Positions 31,318-41,419 of a stretch of DNA of 51,601 nt are shown here, one piece after another. Numbering within the stretch: position 1 is the stretch's first letter; each line of letters starts with the position of its first letter. This DNA comes from Oehlia diaphana (lineage: Eukaryota; Glomeromycota; Glomeromycetes; Glomerales; Glomeraceae): the NCBI GenBank assembly GCA_003833135.1, contig QZLH01000758.1:1-51601 (forward strand). Reading direction: 5' to 3'. A program made the position numbers and the translations under genes. Under the pieces are notes generated by a model. The model saw nothing but the letters and a program-made list of their open reading frames with translations. It was not told the origin of the DNA and did no database searches.

Positions 31318-31432
31318 CAGTCAACTCTTCTTATAGCGAATTTTGATATAACGAATTTCACAATAAAACGAACCTTCAATGTGGTACAGAAATCTATATA
31401 TGAAAAATTTTTTGTTATACCGAATTTTACTA
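31318..31432 (+). mobile_element. Truncated left end of the pogo/Tigger element
   Basis: These 115 bp are the same as the left end of the complete element (33531-33645), starting CAGTCAACTCTTCTTATAGC. The match stops exactly at a single N (31433), after which the sequence is unrelated. A TA precedes the end as at a normal insertion. Either a solo truncated copy or a scaffold-joining artefact. Confidence 0.85.
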
Positions 31433-31920
31433 NTGGGGAAAAAGAAGTGGTTATTACCGTTGCTTTTGAATATTGGTTAAAAAATTTTTTTTTTATTTTT
31501 TATTAAATTTGAGTTACATAAATATGTAACACATATTTAATTTAGATTTGTGTATTGTTAATCTTACTAAAATATTAAATTTTTATAAAAATCTTAATTT
31601 AGCTAATTCCAAAAATCAGCACATATGAAATTATTATTCTTATATAAATAATTTTATATTTGCTTTAATAAATTATTTTTGTGTAAAAAAATTAAATTCC
31701 AAGAATTGGTCCATATGAACATGTAGTAAACATATAAGAAAAAGTGGTGTAAACGTAATTTTCATATTAAAATTGAAGAAATGCATTATGCCAATCTATA
31801 AGTAAAAACATTTATTTTGCGTAACACAAAATTTTCTTGACCTTTATGAACTTTTTTAATATTTCTGAAGCTATTGATTAAAGAGATCTCAAATTCAAGG
31901 ATTATACGTACATTTATCTG

Positions 31921-32485
31921 AGCTACAAATTTAATTAATCTTAAAAGTTTGATTTAGAATGCCAATTTTTAGTTATACATAGATAAACTGTTAAAATCAT
32001 TAAAATTAAGCACGAAATTAGGGCGTGAGCCTTATTCATTTATTGCATGAGTCAATAAATTTGTAATTATATGTAAAATTATTAGAGCTACAAATATAAT
32101 TAATTTTAAAAGGTAGATTTAGAATGCCAATTTTGAGCAATACATTGATAAACTGTTAAAATCATTAAAAAAAAGCACGAAATTGGGACGTGAGACTTAT
32201 TTATTTATTGTATAAGTCTATAAATTTGTAATTATATGTAAATCTATTAGAGCTACAGATTTAATTAATCTTAAAAGGTAGATTTTAAATGCCGATTTTG
32301 AGCTATACATAGATAAACTGTTAAAATCATTAAAATTAAGCATGAAATTGGGACGTGAGACTTATTTATCTATTGTGTGAGTCTATAAATCTGTAATTAT
32401 GTATAAATCTATTAGGGCTACAAATTTAATTAATCTTAAAAGATATATTTTGAATGCTGTTTTTGAGTTTTATATAGAAAAACTG
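31921..32485. repeat. 165-bp tandem repeat, about 3.4 copies
   Basis: Units start with AGCTACAAATTTAATTAATC-like sequence at 31921, 32086, 32251 and 32416, a constant 165-bp period. The internal block GATAAACTGTTAAAATCATT and the following ACGTGAGACTTATTTAT recur in each full unit. The last copy fades after about 60-70 bp. It encodes nothing obvious and looks like a small satellite. Confidence 0.85.
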
Positions 32486-32964
32486 TATATTTACTGTATC
32501 ATAAAAATATTTATTTTTAATACTTTTAATCAAAGATTATTTAAAACTGTTGCTGTAACAATATTAATAAATTGATTTTTTGAAAAATAAAATATTTGAA
32601 CATTATGATATTAAAATATTTGAAAAATTATACCTGTTAGGATGTAATGTTATATTATATATAAAATTAATTAATTTTTTTTTTTACATATATAAAAAAT
32701 TTTAGCATTACTATAGAACACATTATTTCACTATCTAGTAATCAGATTTTATTAATCTTTGGCTTATTAGATTCATCTTGTTAAGTCAAATCAAATGTTA
32801 TAATTTTATAATTATTAGAATAATACCTATTATAATAATCTAATGATCAGAAATAGATAATTTATAGCTCATTAGATTCACCTTGCTTAGACGAATCTAA
32901 TGATTATTAGATCATAAAAATTGGATCATTATTGGCTGAGATATTACAATTTGAAATTTTAATT

Positions 32965-33528
32965 GAAATTCAAGGAACATGCTTGCTGACCGATATATCC
33001 ATTAATAGTTTTCAGATTATCAAAACTGGTTGCACCTTTGACATGAGTGAGTAAAATTCACAGATAATACCAGTCTTCCAATTGCTACTGTTCTTTCTTA
33101 GATTCTACTCGTAGTTAGATGTATTCCAAGTATAATGAGCTGAAAATTCAGTATATTTATAGGTATGTGCTGCAGTATTTTTCATATTTTCTTGAAACCA
33201 AGCTGTTAAAATTGTTATGTGTTTATCATCCATCTTGAAAAGTAACAGTTTGTTATCCTAAAAGGTAAACTGCCAGTCTTTTTATTATTGGAGCATGACC
33301 ATGCATTCTTTAATCGAAGATTCTCTAAATACATTTTAATTTCATTAACTGGTTCAGTTTCATCAGCTGATAGTATTTGATAAATATTATTATCACCAGA
33401 TTGAGAAAGAGTAATAGTTGCTCGATCATGGCCCTTGTAAATATATTTATATAGGTATTTAACAACTAATATAGAATTGCAAATTTCAATATTAATATGA
33501 GCATTATATTTTATAGTTAACCTAATAT
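32965..33528 (-). pseudogene. Helitron helicase/Rep protein relic
   Basis: Read on the minus strand, the relic begins NAHINIEICNS and continues VVKYLYKYIYKGHDRA, the signature of Helitron-encoded Rep/Pif1-like helicases. Farther on, in shifted frames, come LTAWFQENMKN and HTYKYTEFSAHYTWN, then HVKGATSFDNLKTINGY, which match the expected order of the same protein. At least two frameshifts and several stops separate these blocks, so it is dead. It is cut at its upstream end by the pogo element, inserted at the TA of 33529-33530. Helitrons move by rolling-circle replication. The continuation beyond the pogo right end (after 36846) is not recognisable. Confidence 0.75.
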
Positions 33529-33926
33529 TACAGTCAACTCTTCTTATAGCGAATTTTGATATAACGAATTTCACAATAAAACGAACCTTCAATGTGGTAC
33601 AGAAATCTATATATGAAAAATTTTTTGTTATACCGAATTTTACTAATTAAATGTGGTATAACGTTTAACGAAGTGTAGTACATAAACCCATATATATAAA
33701 TGACCCTTTTTGTAATGAATTTTTTTTATAACGAACTTTTTTCTGAATATAACGAAGATTTTTACGAGATGAATTTTTACCATAAGAGATAATCTGACAT
33801 TCATTTTACATGAAATTTCTCTTCAAATATAGTAATTTCACACATTATTTATTTTTATTATAATAATGGATAGATGTTCATACTTCATGTTTCGTTCTTT
33901 TTGTTTTATTTTACATATTTCCTTAT

Positions 33927-35646
33927 ATGAAAATGCAAAAGGTAAACCCCAAAAAAAAACTTGATGAAGTTGAAGACCCTAAAAGTCAAGATGAAGTCCC
34001 CAAAAAAAAACGAAAGTCTCTTACTGCTGCGCAAAAAAAAGAGGTCTGTTTAAAAAAAATAGCAACACCTTTTTTAAAACAAAAAGACTTAGCTAATGAA
34101 TATGGCGTTAGTGAAGGAATGATTAGTGACATTTTAAAAGCAAAAGATCATTGGCTTGCTGTGGATAGTGACTCATATCAAGCTGGATTAAAGCGTGAAA
34201 GAAAGATACCTTTTCCTATTATTGAAGAAGCTTTAACCCTTTGGGTAGATAATGCGATTCAGGCTAATCTTATCATTACTGATAATATTCTTTCAACCAA
34301 GGCGTTGGAATTTGCTTACTTGTGCAAAGAAGAAAAGTTTAAAGGATCCAATGGATGGGTCGACAATTTCAAAAAACGCCACAATTTAAAACAATATAAT
34401 ATTCATGGGGAAGCGGCAAGTGCGCCACTTCAGAATCTTGAAGCAATGCGTGAAGATCTTCGCCAAATTTTAAAAAATTATGACCCTAAAGACATTTTTA
34501 ATTGTGATGAAACAGGTCTTTTTTGGAAGATGCGGCCTAGTCATACGATATCTAATGGTCAGGTTATTGGAACAAAACAGTCAAAAGATCGTGTAACTGT
34601 TTTGCTTACCTGTAACGCAACTGGAAGTGAAAAATTGTGTCCTTTGTTTATACACAAATATGAAAACCCCCGAGTTCTTAAAAATATTGATAAAAAAACA
34701 CTTCCAGTTGATTATTACTGGAATACTAAAAGTTGGATGCAGGTGTCAATTTGGAACCAATATCTCAAGAAATTTGATTCCAAAATGAGAAATCAAGGTC
34801 GTAAAATTCTTCTTCTCGTTGATAATGCTCCGACCCATGCCCTATACGAAACTACACATCTCACAAATATTACTATCGAATATCTTCCCCCTAATACTAC
34901 CGCGCACTTACAACCTTGCGATCAAGGGATTATCAATAGTTTCAAAGTAAGTAATAAATTACTTCAACTTATTAAAATTCTATATTATAAAACATACTTT
35001 AATTAATTTTTTTATTTTTTAGGCGCAATATCGAAAGTTATTTTTACATAATCAAGTTAAGGCATATGATAAATATAACGAATATGGCATTAATCCTGTT
35101 GAAATTAATATTAAAAAGTGCGTTAAGTATGTTGCGCGTGCATGGAATAATGTTGCACAAGATACGATTGAAAATTGTTGGATGAAGGCGGATATTTTGC
35201 CTAAAATTGATGAAAATGAAATTATTATTGACGATAATACTGATGCACAAATTTATTCCGCGCATATAAAAGAATTGGAAGATGTTCAAGCATTGATCGA
35301 TAAACTTAACCCTGAAAATCCCTTTAACGCTAAAGAATTTGTTCAATACGATAATGATGAAATTACAACAGAAATGCTTTCTAACGAAGAAATTCTCAAA
35401 GCAGTCCTTCCTAATAACCAAGAAAAGGAAATAGAAGAAACTTTGGATCCTTTACCATTAATTACTCATAGCGAAGCTATTGAATATTATGATAAGGTGA
35501 TTTTATATTTAGAACAGCAAGAAAGTGATTTTGATATGAAAAAGGAAGAATTGAAATATGTTAAAAAGCTAAAAAAAGAAGCTTTAAAGCAGCGTTTTAT
35601 TTCTGCAAGGCAAATTAACCTTGATAGTTTTATTAATAGTAAATGA
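33927..35646 (+). CDS. pogo/Tigger transposase (CENP-B-like HTH, DDE_1)
   Basis: Two exons, 33927-34946 and 35023-35646, join at FK/AQYRK to give 547 residues. The N-terminus is Lys-rich. Residues about 30-75 form a helix-turn-helix of the pogo/CENP-B type (KQKDLANEYGVSEGMISDIL), followed by a second DNA-binding segment with GWVDNFKKRHNLK. The catalytic acids are visible: Asp194 in FNCDETG, Asp299 in LLLVDNAPTH, and Asp332 in LQPCDQGIINSFK, a DD32D spacing typical of Tigger-like transposases. The C-terminal exon is acidic and coiled. No stop or frameshift interrupts it, so the enzyme may be active. It cuts and pastes the element into TA sites in the nucleus. Confidence 0.9.
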
Positions 35647-35830
35647 ACGAGATTATTAATTGGAATTTTTTTTTACATAGCAAAAGTTTAATTTTTTTGT
35701 AATACGAAATTATAATATACATATATATACATAATATAATAAAATACCTTTTTGAAAAATACTTTAAAAATTTTTTAAAATTGCTTTAATTAATAAATTT
35801 AGATATTAAAATATTTAACGAATTACTTAA

Positions 35831-36730
35831 TATTATGTAAAATATTCGTTATATGATANNNNNNNNNNNNNNNNNNNNNNNNNNNNNNNNNNNNNNNNNN
35901 NNNNNNNNNNNNNNNNNNNNNNNNNNNNNNNNNNNNNNNNNNNNNNNNNNNNNNNNNNNNNNNNNNNNNNNNNNNNNNNNNNNNNNNNNNNNNNNNNNNN
36001 NNNNNNNNNNNNNNNNNNNNNNNNNNNNNNNNNNNNNNNNNNNNNNNNNNNNNNNNNNNNNNNNNNNNNNNNNNNNNNNNNNNNNNNNNNNNNNNNNNNN
36101 NNNNNNNNNNNNNNNNNNNNNNNNNNNNNNNNNNNNNNNNNNNNNNNNNNNNNNNNNNNNNNNNNNNNNNNNNNNNNNNNNNNNNNNNNNNNNNNNNNNN
36201 NNNNNNNNNNNNNNNNNNNNNNNNNNNNNNNNNNNNNNNNNNNNNNNNNNNNNNNNNNNNNNNNNNNNNNNNNNNNNNNNNNNNNNNNNNNNNNNNNNNN
36301 NNNNNNNNNNNNNNNNNNNNNNNNNNNNNNNNNNNNNNNNNNNNNNNNNNNNNNNNNNNNNNNNNNNNNNNNNNNNNNNNNNNNNNNNNNNNNNNNNNNN
36401 NNNNNNNNNNNNNNNNNNNNNNNNNNNNNNNNNNNNNNNNNNNNNNNNNNNNNNNNNNNNNNNNNNNNNNNNNNNNNNNNNNNNNNNNNNNNNNNNNNNN
36501 NNNNNNNNNNNNNNNNNNNNNNNNNNNNNNNNNNNNNNNNNNNNNNNNNNNNNNNNNNNNNNNNNNNNNNNNNNNNNNNNNNNNNNNNNNNNNNNNNNNN
36601 NNNNNNNNNNNNNNNNNNNNNNNNNNNNNNNNNNNNNNNNNNNNNNNNNNNNNNNNNNNNNNNNNNNNNNNNNNNNNNNNNNNNNNNNNNNNNNNNNNNN
36701 NNTATTATGTAAAATATTCGTTATATGATA
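35831..36730. other. Assembly gap with identical 28-bp borders
   Basis: The 844 Ns (35859-36702) are flanked by the same 28 bases on both sides, starting TATTATGTAAAATATTCG (35831-35858 and 36703-36730). No annotation is possible inside. The identical borders suggest the two contig ends really overlap and the gap size is arbitrary, though a tandem repeat is the alternative. Confidence 0.85.
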
Positions 36731-36846
36731 CACCGAATAATCCGTAGTGCTATACCGAATAATCCGTTATGGTGTTACCGAATTTTCTCATAACGAAGGC
36801 CTGATCGGCTCGGACGCCTAATTTGTTATAAGAAGAGTTGACTGTA

Positions 36847-37155
36847 TAGATTTTAAATTAAATTTATAAATTATCGTATATATAAAATCTAAAGTTGGTC
36901 AAAGTTAGTATAAATGGTTAAAATCAGCGATCTTTAAATTATAATTCTGGCTAAAATTTTCTTAATTCCAGCCAAATTATAATGCCAGTCTAAATTCAGC
37001 TAAAAATTAAAATTTTCAAAAATTGTATTCGTACTTGATCGTATGACCACTCACGGGATACAGTGTAGCACAAAAAAATTAACGTAAGTCCTCATTACTC
37101 ATTTATTTATTTATTTATTTTATTACTTTTTCTTACTCATAAAAATGGAGGTAAA
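36847..37155. promoter_or_regulatory. Upstream region of the orphan gene
   Basis: A short AT-rich intergenic stretch. Part of it (about 36890-37020, with ATTATAATTCTGGC and TAATGCCAGTCTAAA) is related to 3276-3570 and there represents the same sequence without the MULE-like MITE. The gene's ATG follows TTACTCATAAAAATGGAGG. Confidence 0.45.
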
Positions 37156-38450
37156 ATGGATACCGTTAACTTTGAGTTTACTAGCTCTATTTTCGATGAC
37201 CTAAGTCTTCATGTCAAACCAATGGACTCCTCCACTAAGAACGGAATGGACGCTAACAGAGGTAATTTTAGCTGTTTATGAGAAACAGGAAAAAAAAAAA
37301 TTCTTAAGTAATTTTCACCCTAGATCTGGGAGTGCATCGAAAGAATGGCGGGAAGGAGCAAAAAGGGACAGAGAGTATACAACAACATTCTTCTTCCGTA
37401 CAAGACAAACTCCTGTATTTTCAACAATCCCAATCAACGTCCGAGGCCAATAACATTGGGGGTGAATGGAGCAACGATTATTATAGCAACCCCATGGGAT
37501 GCCGTCTGTTATTTGTACACGATCAATCTCTGTCTTACAAAGAAAACTCGGAAGAAAAAGACAAAGAACAATCGCAAAAAATATCGTCGGAAACAGGTGA
37601 AATTTCTTTGTCAGCATCAAGACCAAATAGTTTAATGGATGACTGTAATGGAAAGCAGACGCGACAGTCGACCAGTAGCAATCAACGTTTCCTGGAAATC
37701 AAACCAGGAAAGGATCATCAATTTTGCATTTGGTGCGTCAGTTACAGCTTGCAGTACGAGAGACAGGCAAAATTTATGTGCACTCTGGAGAGAGGACGAC
37801 CATCACCTTCTTCCCCGGGATTAGTATGGAAATGTGATCCCGAAACGAGAAACTTGGGAGTTCGGGAACTGCGCGGAAATGAATGTCTGGATTTCTTTAT
37901 TCCGGTGGAGATCAGATCTCCAAATAAAGACCCGAACAATATCAGTACACAACAGAGAAATAAAGGAACCGTGCAAAAATTGCAGAGCTATTCAGAATTG
38001 GTTGCTACATTAAAGAATGATCGCAAGTTTCATGATTTCTATGAACCTACAGATGGATGGCTGGTTGATCAAGAAAATAAGGATCACTTTAATGAAAAGT
38101 ATGGTATCACCCATATCCACCCGCTGTTTGTAGATCATTCTGGAATGGTTGTTTTTTTTTTAGATGATCGCGGTATTTTATTCGCATGGTGCGAAATGAC
38201 AGGAGAAATGGATATCTGGGGAATTAATAAAATGGAGGGTATTGCGAACTATCTCTATCACCCAGAAAAGGTGTGTGTCATTATGAATGATGGTGAGCTG
38301 GTAACTAGAGTGGAACTTGTACGTCGCGTAGAGGAAGAGAGAGCAGAGGAAAAGTTGGCAAAGGAAAAGTTGGTGGAGGAAAAAAGGGAGAAAAATAGGG
38401 AAAAAAGGTTGGCAAAGAAAAAAAGGTTGGCAGAGGAAAAGCAAAAGTGA
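37156..38450 (+). CDS. Orphan spliced gene, charged C-terminal tail
   Basis: Two exons, 37156-37261 and 37324-38450, give 410 residues from the ATG of MDTVNFEFTSS. A start 11 bases upstream (ATGGAGGTAAAATGG) is in another frame. The splice (GAG/GTAATT, CACCCTAG/AT) joins ANR to DLGVHRKNGG. I do not recognise a domain. Residues about 150-250 contain QFCIWCVSYSLQYE and ECLDFFIPVEIRS. Residues about 260-365 form a globular-looking part with FYEPTDGWLVD and HPLFVDHSGMVVFFLDD. The last about 50 residues are almost only Glu, Lys, Arg, Ala and Leu, predicting a long charged helix and possible nuclear signal (KRLAKKKRLAEEK). The GC content is higher than in the flanks. Probably lineage-specific; function unknown. 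Confidence 0.6.
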
Positions 38451-38944
38451 TGGGCGTTTCACTTTAAAAATACACGTTTTGCCATTGACCTTTCTGATTG
38501 GTGTGATCTTCAGGGTTTTTTGAATCGAAGGCCGTATTCTCCTAATCATTATCACGTGATCTTTTACCTTTCGTTGTCTTGGAATTTTTTTTTGCTGAAC
38601 ATTATTGTATATATTGTATATAGTGAGTTCCTATATATGTAAGATTTGCTTTGCAATTTTATTGTACTAAATAACACCATAGATATTAAAAATAAATTAC
38701 TAAAAAACCCTTAAATTTTTTTTAATTTTTTTATTTTCTGATATTAGAATAAAAATAAAAATCATGTGACCACATGAAAAAAATTCACGCACTTTTTGTC
38801 AAGAAAATCAAGAAATTCGTTAATATTTGCCGTCTCGGAAAAATGCCAAGAAAATTTTTTATTGATACATGCAAAAAATAAATACAAATTTTCGGGACAT
38901 ATACATTATTTTTTGATAATTCTTTTTATTCTAGCCCTCTTGCT
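38451..38944. other. Short intergenic stretch
   Basis: AT-rich 3' flank of the orphan gene, with no independent feature seen. Confidence 0.4.
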
Positions 38945-39463
38945 CTACAGCCCAACAATTATACCAATAATCCTTTTCACATTGCTTCGGAGTAATTCAG
39001 GGTTATCCTTGATGGCAGATTTCGAAAGATTAATCTGGTATTCACTCCCACTTGTACAGTAAATACCATCTGGAGTATATATTATAAAATGCCACTCCAT
39101 CCCCGTAGTCACAATGCCATAAAGATAGTCGAAGTAATCTTCATTAAACGCTTGATCCGCGGTTCGTTTTTGGCGATAGCAATTGATGCATGTAATATAG
39201 CTGAAATAAATTCACAGTGCGCTACCTCGTTAGCATCGGTCATGGTCTTCATGTTCGAAATTTTAAGATAATGTCCTTTATACAGTGTTTGAATACCTAG
39301 CAAGGTATAGACAGGTTAACTTGGGCCTCAAGCCTGTTACTGGGTTTATTTCTCCATGTTGTGATGAATTAGGAAATATCTTCAGTTTCATACCATCTGG
39401 GGTTTCATAAAAGACCGCCAAGAGCAACTTGTTTGTCCATGATACTAGATAATGTTTTTTCAT
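38945..39463 (-). pseudogene. Frameshifted relic of an unknown protein gene
   Basis: On the minus strand three adjoining segments in different frames read as credible protein: YLVSWTNKLLLAVFYETPDG (from 39451), then TDANEVAHCEFISAILHAS, then YGIVTTGMEWHFIIYTPDG running to a TAG at 38945-38947. The ends of one segment lie where the next begins, so at least two indels have broken one gene of about 170 codons (partial at its start). I do not recognise the family. It may belong to the expanded secreted or intracellular repeat families of such fungi, but this cannot be shown here. Confidence 0.5.
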
Positions 39464-41419
39464 CGGAGGTGAGATAGTTGGGAGTAATTATCTACATGAT
39501 CTACGTCACATATTTTAGTTTGTATCCGCTTTATCTTTTTTTCCTTTAGATATAAAATATATTCATGTAATTTGATAATTAAAAAAAAAATAATAGCATG
39601 AAGAATTTCAGATTTCAGATTTTAACTAAATCAATTTCTGGGCTGGGATTACAAATTTTCAAACTAATAAAATGATTTAGCAAATCAAAGCAAAAATCAG
39701 GCTCATCAACTTTATTATTTGCGAATATATTATGCAAAAATTTTTTTTTGATATATAATATAGATTTACATGCACTAATATCATCTATATTTATTTTTTA
39801 AAACTGATTTGTTGTATTCTATATAAATCAATGCCAGAAGACGCCGACGCTGGAATAGTAACCACGTATTTAGCATTGCCTGCAGCATTACAAACTGTAG
39901 GTAGTTGACTATTAAGTTGTAAAGTTCCGAAATCCCACTACAATATTGCAAGTCATTTTAAAACTCCAAGATGCTTTAATCACAGGAAATACTAACAGTA
40001 GATAAACCTTACTTTTAGAATAGAGACTACTGCCAAGTTTGAGTTTGAATTTTACTGGAAAAGTTTGGATCGCTTTTGTGACTTATGAAGGGTTTTGGAA
40101 AATTTTTAATGCCCTACTATATGGAGTACATACCGAATTTATTGTATAATTGAGATTGGGCTGGGCGGGTAGGAATTATAAAATGGGAATTCATAGCTGG
40201 AATCTGTTTGGAGGGCATTTTGAGGTAGGAGAGTATTCAGTACCTAATATGAGTTTCGGTATGGCTGATCAAAATTTCCAAAATTTCCAAAATTCCAAAA
40301 ATTCCAAAAATTCGTACTTGTCCCCTCGATATATCGGAATTCTAAATATAACGGATTTTTGACAAATTTTACTAATAACTAATGGAACGGATGATTCCAT
40401 TATTTCGAATTTCACTGTGTAACTATTATATTAAACGGACATTGGTGTCCGAATAATCACTATGCTAAATGCACCGTTGTTTGGGTACCAATGTCCGTTT
40501 AACCATAGGCGGTTATTTGGACATCTATCATAGTGGTAATTTGAACATCACATCTGACAAATCATAAAATGTGCGTACGAAAGTTTAAAACCAACTTTAA
40601 AATTTGTACAACTTAAAATTTTTGTACCACAATATCATCATGCTTTTAGAAGGCTGCTCAGTTAATTGTTCATTTGTCCCTTGATTAGTCGAATTGGCAG
40701 AAGTCATTTCTTCCATGAGGAATTATTTTTTTGAAGACTTATAAAAAACAGTAGAGCTTGCTTTATGTTTATATACATAATTCGTCTTTTTTAAAGTTTA
40801 CAATCATAAATTATTAAATTATTAATGATAATAGATATTTGAGGTTTCATCATTTTCAGATAAAGTTTTATTAAATTTGGCGTTAAACTCTAACTGTATT
40901 ATTAGTCATTTTTAAATTATGTAATACTGTATGTTCTGGATATAGAAAATATTTATCGGCTATTTTAAAAATTTACTGTTTTTTTTACTTATAACTCGTT
41001 TGTATACTTGTTAAACCTGATAAAATTGGATGATATTAAACTTTAAATCTTTAATCATACCTGTTTTTAGCTTCAGTCGAAAGACCATAATGCAAGCTAC
41101 AATTCTATTTGTACAATGAGTTTAACCGACTCATTGTTCGTTAATGGTGCGATCATCATTTTATATATAAACATATTTGGATGCTTCATTTGTATTAATA
41201 AAAAAAGCGATTACGCGTTCAAGTTCCTTTTGTTTCCATTTATGGTAATTAATTGTAAAACTTTATTATAAAAAAATTTAAGGTTGACAAATAAAAATTA
41301 TATCTACGCCGTAATGGCCAATTGTAGAAGTTACAAAAGAACTTTCCGTTTATTTTTTCACATGACCAATGATAATAAATAGCGTTTATGAGAAAAAGAA
41401 TATGGCACCAAAATAAAAA
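39464..41419. other. Intergenic DNA with a small hairpin
   Basis: No complete gene. A short protein-like stretch at 39831-39902 (MPEDADAGIVTTYLALPAAL, then a possible donor) may be an exon relic. A perfect 16-bp inverted repeat lies at 40431-40502. A short AAAATTTCC-type tandem tract sits at 40270-40312. Confidence 0.4.
40431..40502. repeat. 72-bp inverted repeat with 16-bp perfect arms
   Basis: TTAAACGGACATTGGT at 40431-40446 is the exact inverse of ACCAATGTCCGTTTAA at 40487-40502. Within the left arm, GGACATTGGTGTCC is itself nearly palindromic. This could be a mini foldback element or a dyad binding site; no target duplication is apparent. Confidence 0.7.

Larger units (their letters stand above)
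33531..36844 (+). mobile_element. pogo/Tigger-type DNA transposon
   Basis: The terminal inverted repeats are about 24 bp with two mismatches, starting CAGTCAACTCTTCTTATA at 33531 and its inverse ending at 36844. Both ends are flanked by TA (33529-33530 and 36845-36846). Both ends also carry many subterminal ATAACGAA or TACCGAA motifs in both orientations, likely transposase-binding sites. The element holds one spliced transposase gene and an N gap in its 3' part. It is inserted in the Helitron relic, so it is the younger insertion. Confidence 0.9.

Noticed and set aside
35849..36733. Open frames across the N gap
   Set aside because: They consist of unknown bases.
39831..39902. Short protein-like exon (MPEDADAGIVTTYLALPAAL)
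   Set aside because: Possible relic, but no following exon could be joined, so it was not listed as a gene.
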